Shown here one piece after another: positions 62,140 through 64,000 of a stretch of 64,000 nt of DNA. Under the pieces are notes generated by a model that was given only the letters and a program-made list of their open reading frames with translations, was not told the DNA's origin and did no database searches. Source of the stretch: Candidatus Raymondbacteria bacterium RIFOXYA2_FULL_49_16 (GTDB lineage: Bacteria > Fibrobacterota > OXYB2-FULL-49-7 > XYB2-FULL-49-35). A program made the position numbers and the translations under genes. Location: the NCBI GenBank assembly GCA_001789205.1, contig MFYT01000008.1, positions 62,001-126,000 of the forward strand, written 5' to 3'. The stretch's first letter is position 1, and each line of letters opens with the position of its first letter.

Positions 62140-62523
62140 CTATTTCCTGGGTTTCGGCGATGACAAGTGGGCGGAAATCTCGGCTAAAAGGCGTTTAATA
62201 TTCAAGGGCTTGCGGTGCATTGACAGGCATCCATGCTTTTTGCATAGGACTTTGATATGGTCGCTTTCGAGGCCTGTTGTGACAATTACCGGAATTTCTT
62301 TTTGAACCACCAGGTGTTTGTTTTTCTCAAGGAATTCAAAACCATTCATACGAGGAAGCGCCAGATCGAGTATGATAAGACTTATTTTTTCCTGGAGAAG
62401 GATCTCCTCCGCGGCCTCAGCTTGCTCCACTCCAATATAGTTGCATGATTTTTCTGTTTCGCGGGCCAATAATTCCCGGAGCGCATCATCATCTTCGATG
62501 TGAAGAATGGTTGTGGTTTTCAT
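62140..62523 (-). CDS. CheY-like single-domain response regulator
   Basis: 127 residues, receiver domain only. Acidic pocket in ILHIEDDDALREL, phospho-acceptor in LIILDLALPRMNGFEFL, Thr in VIVTTGL and Lys in HRKPL are all present. It overlaps the CheZ-like start region by 4 bases (ATGA), so the two are made together; CheZ is the known phosphatase of CheY, which supports a chemotaxis role. Lacking a DNA-binding domain it must act by protein binding. The C-terminal LSSPKPRK is a basic tail. Confidence 0.93.
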   Translation of the reverse strand: MKTTTILHIEDDDALRELLARETEKSCNYIGVEQAEAAEEILLQEKISLIILDLALPRMNGFEFLEKNKHLVVQKEIPVIVTTGLESDHIKVLCKKHGCLSMHRKPLNIKRLLAEISAHLSSPKPRK

Positions 62524-63092
62524 TGCTCATGCCGGTATTTTTTTACCAAATCGTCTATATCGGCCTGCTCCTCCTTTTTGTCGGCAAAGATGGCATGAGG
62601 GTTAAATGACTGCGTATCGATTTCCGTATGGTCGCTGGGCCTGGAAAAATTTTCGAACGTAGCCAAAATGCCCGAAAGCTCTTTTTCCACATTCATGAGC
62701 AGCGAGGTCACATGCCGTATCTGCTGGGAAGTGATATCCTGGAATTGCAGGGTTTCAAGAACCCGGATATGCTGTTCCTGGTTTTTGTCGATAATGGCCT
62801 TCAAACCATCGAAAATTTCACGATACTCCTCTTTTCCGGCAAGGTCATTCTCCAGTTTAATAATAAGTTCGCCCGCTTGCTTATCGCTTTCGCTCAGATT
62901 GTCGAGGATATCCATGAGTTGCGATGTGGCTGATTCTGTTTCACTATTGACTGTATCGAGCTTGGAAAAGGCCGCAGGAATATCCTCAGAACTTCTGGTA
63001 ACGTGGCCCCGAATCGATGAGATGTTTTCAACCAATGCTGAAACATTTTCAACCAGGCCCTTCAATTCAAGTCCAAGATTTATGTTTTTCAC
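62520..63092 (-). CDS. CheZ-like chemotaxis phosphatase
   Basis: 190 residues, long helical hairpin protein. The active-site motif LQFQDITSQQIRHV holds D119 and Q123, equivalent to the D143 and Q147 pair of E. coli CheZ that dephosphorylates CheY. The C-terminal QADIDDLVKKYR resembles the CheY-binding tail QxDxDDLL of CheZ. N-terminal helix (about 10-60) is coiled-coil-like. It overlaps the CheY-like gene and the small gene upstream by 4 bases each. The name CheZ-like is kept because overall identity to proteobacterial CheZ appears low. Confidence 0.85.
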   Translation of the reverse strand: MKNINLGLELKGLVENVSALVENISSIRGHVTRSSEDIPAAFSKLDTVNSETESATSQLMDILDNLSESDKQAGELIIKLENDLAGKEEYREIFDGLKAIIDKNQEQHIRVLETLQFQDITSQQIRHVTSLLMNVEKELSGILATFENFSRPSDHTEIDTQSFNPHAIFADKKEEQADIDDLVKKYRHEQ

Positions 63093-63328
63093 GATAAAAG
63101 CCTTTTACGCAACCCCGCCAATCCATCAGCGACGGATGATATCTTTGGCCCGACTTCCCTGGTAAAAACTTCATTTACCGCAGCGATAAACGAGGCGACT
63201 TCACGGGTTTTTCCGGCCATTACAGCAACAGCATTACTGTCAAATTTCGAAAAATCAGTTTCGGCAACCCGTTGGAGGATGCTTTTCTGAAGTTGCAGCT
63301 TGGACAGATTGAATTGGGCTTCAGCCAT
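63089..63328 (-). CDS. Small protein of unknown function in chemotaxis cluster
   Basis: 79 residues from the ATG at 63328. That start is chosen because it follows the RmlC-like stop region by an 8-base overlap, and no better site exists for the longer frame. It begins MAEAQFNLSKLQLQKSILQR and is mostly helical with a basic end (LAGLRKRLLS). No signal peptide. I do not recognise it. Tight coupling (4-base overlap) to the CheZ-like gene suggests a linked role, which is inference. Confidence 0.55.
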   Translation of the reverse strand: MAEAQFNLSKLQLQKSILQRVAETDFSKFDSNAVAVMAGKTREVASFIAAVNEVFTREVGPKISSVADGLAGLRKRLLS

Positions 63329-63776
63329 CTTTGCGGCCCCAGTCGTATGGAATCTCCTGTGAATGAGGAGGAATCCGGTATTCGTCCGGAGCATTATAGT
63401 TGTACGCTTCAGAAGGAACACTAAGAACAAGGGATTCGGTCTCTGAAATGCATTTCCAGCCATGGTAGCAGTTGACCGGAATTTTAATCAGGCTGGGATT
63501 GTGCACACCTATAAAAAACTCATTCACCTCGCCTTTTGTGGGTGAATCGGACCGCGCATCGAAAATGACCAGTTTAATCATGCCTGAAAAACAACAGACG
63601 TGGTCGTCCTGGAGCTTGTGATAATGCCAGGCTTTCACAACACCAGGATAATTAGTTGTCATGTATACCTGCCCGAACTTTTTGAAAAAGGGGTCGTCGT
63701 TCCGCATTATTTCCATGAGTCTGCCGCGCTCGTCGGTAAGAACTTTTAGTTTTTTAACTATGACGTCTTTAATCAT
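63321..63776 (-). CDS. RmlC-like dTDP-4-dehydrorhamnose 3,5-epimerase family cupin
   Basis: 151 residues, shorter than the usual 180. Cupin strands with GRLMEIMRNDDPFF (deoxysugar nucleotide contact region), GVVKAWHYHKLQDDHVCCFS (the conserved H, with K at the catalytic neighbourhood) and NCYHGWKCISETESLVL. It fits the short RfbC-like family seen next to NAD-dependent epimerase genes. It ends with an Asp/Tyr-rich PYDWGRKDG tail. pyrE lies 16 bases upstream. Confidence 0.82.
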   Translation of the reverse strand: MIKDVIVKKLKVLTDERGRLMEIMRNDDPFFKKFGQVYMTTNYPGVVKAWHYHKLQDDHVCCFSGMIKLVIFDARSDSPTKGEVNEFFIGVHNPSLIKIPVNCYHGWKCISETESLVLSVPSEAYNYNAPDEYRIPPHSQEIPYDWGRKDG

Positions 63777-63791
63777 GATGTGTTCCCTGGT

Positions 63792-64000
63792 TTATTTAAT
63801 AAAGGCACGAGAGCCAGGTTTTATCAGGGGCACTTTTGCCTCCTGGCACAGCGGACAGTTATTTGCGTCATAGGTAACAACATCCATTGCCATGAGTGAA
63901 TGAAGTGGTACGGGAAACGTAACCGTTCCCCGGCTCCTGTCGACTATAACAGCAACTCCGGCAAGGACCCCGCCCTGCTTCTCGACGACTGCGCACACCT
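63792..64000 (-). CDS. pyrE: Orotate phosphoribosyltransferase, C-terminal part
   Basis: Only the last 69 residues are in the window; the frame is open to base 64000. The segment VCAVVEKQGGVLAGVAVIVDRSRG matches the strand after the PRPP loop, and the end NCPLCQEAKVPLIKPGSRAF is the Cys-type C-terminus of the longer PyrE class found in many FCB and delta-type bacteria. PyrE makes orotidine 5'-phosphate in pyrimidine synthesis. It heads the visible part of the pyrE-rmlC-chemotaxis operon. Confidence 0.82.
   Translation of the reverse strand, partial: VCAVVEKQGGVLAGVAVIVDRSRGTVTFPVPLHSLMAMDVVTYDANNCPLCQEAKVPLIKPGSRAFIK

Overview
The window is a dense stretch of bacterial chromosome. It holds about 58 protein genes, two tRNAs and no mobile elements, CRISPR arrays or rRNA that I could see. 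The organism is a diderm (Gram-negative) bacterium. It has KDO activation (kdsB), an OmpA-type protein, a TonB-dependent receptor-like protein, a Wzi-like barrel, TonB/AgmX-type C-termini and type IV pilus MN-type proteins. It is probably motile and chemotactic: a CheZ-like phosphatase, a CheY-like receiver, FapA, a FlgN-like helical protein and a near-perfect sigma-28 promoter are present. The mix of TSP3/PEGA OmpA proteins, a eukaryote-type UDP-glucose pyrophosphorylase and FCB-style barrels suggests the Fibrobacterota/FCB neighbourhood. That placement is a guess; no phylogeny could be run.

Layout. 1-5304 (+): sugar ABC transporter operon (5'-truncated binding protein, two permeases, one odd membrane protein), without an ATPase. 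5319-7504 (-): Wzi-like barrel and a lone PTS EIIA. 7590-9881 (+): SppA protease with an extra barrel-like N-terminal domain. 9886-10116 (-): tiny YjfB-like motility protein under a sigma-28 promoter. 10200-21225 (+): thiL, a PilB-like protein that has lost its ATPase motifs, uvrD/pcrA, gatC, kdsB, a ComEA-like protein, pilM- and pilN-like genes, rsmD, coaD, a rhomboid protease, rdgB and tRNA-Arg(CCG). 21246-24664: an SH3-like protein (-), two tandem paralogous outer-membrane proteins (+) and a strong hairpin terminator. 24687-29144 (-): EF-G-like GTPase and a class A PBP. 29338-39962 (+): TPR protein, trpS, tldD-like protease, small protein, Gfo/Idh oxidoreductase, TonB receptor-like protein, two-domain amidase and UDPGP. 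40006-42212: a terminator shared with tRNA-Glu(CTC), an HD-GYP protein and two zinc-ribbon proteins. 42312-44042 (+): PEGA/TSP3/OmpA protein.

44048-58223 (-) is a long unidirectional block. In transcription order it holds a TPR lipoprotein-like or secreted protein, a FlgN-like protein, a PAS histidine kinase, an NtrC-type regulator, a HAMP-GGDEF-like protein, a TPR/AgmX-like protein, an RmlD-like reductase, a 44-residue membrane protein, asnS, ackA with an extra C-terminal domain, a Cys-rich protein and a HEAT-repeat protein. 58329-59723 (-) is FapA. 59804-61277 (+) is a NusG_II protein and a fused Gx/EcfT-like membrane protein. 61284-64000 (-) runs pyrE (partial), RmlC-like, small protein, CheZ-like, CheY-like and an alpha/beta hydrolase.

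The strongest leads are the PilB-like pseudo-ATPase, the amidase with a catalytically dead second amidase domain, the Gx-EcfT fusion, the SppA fusion, the sigma-28-driven micro-gene and the kinase-to-acetate-kinase block. No intergenic stretch exceeds 300 bases.
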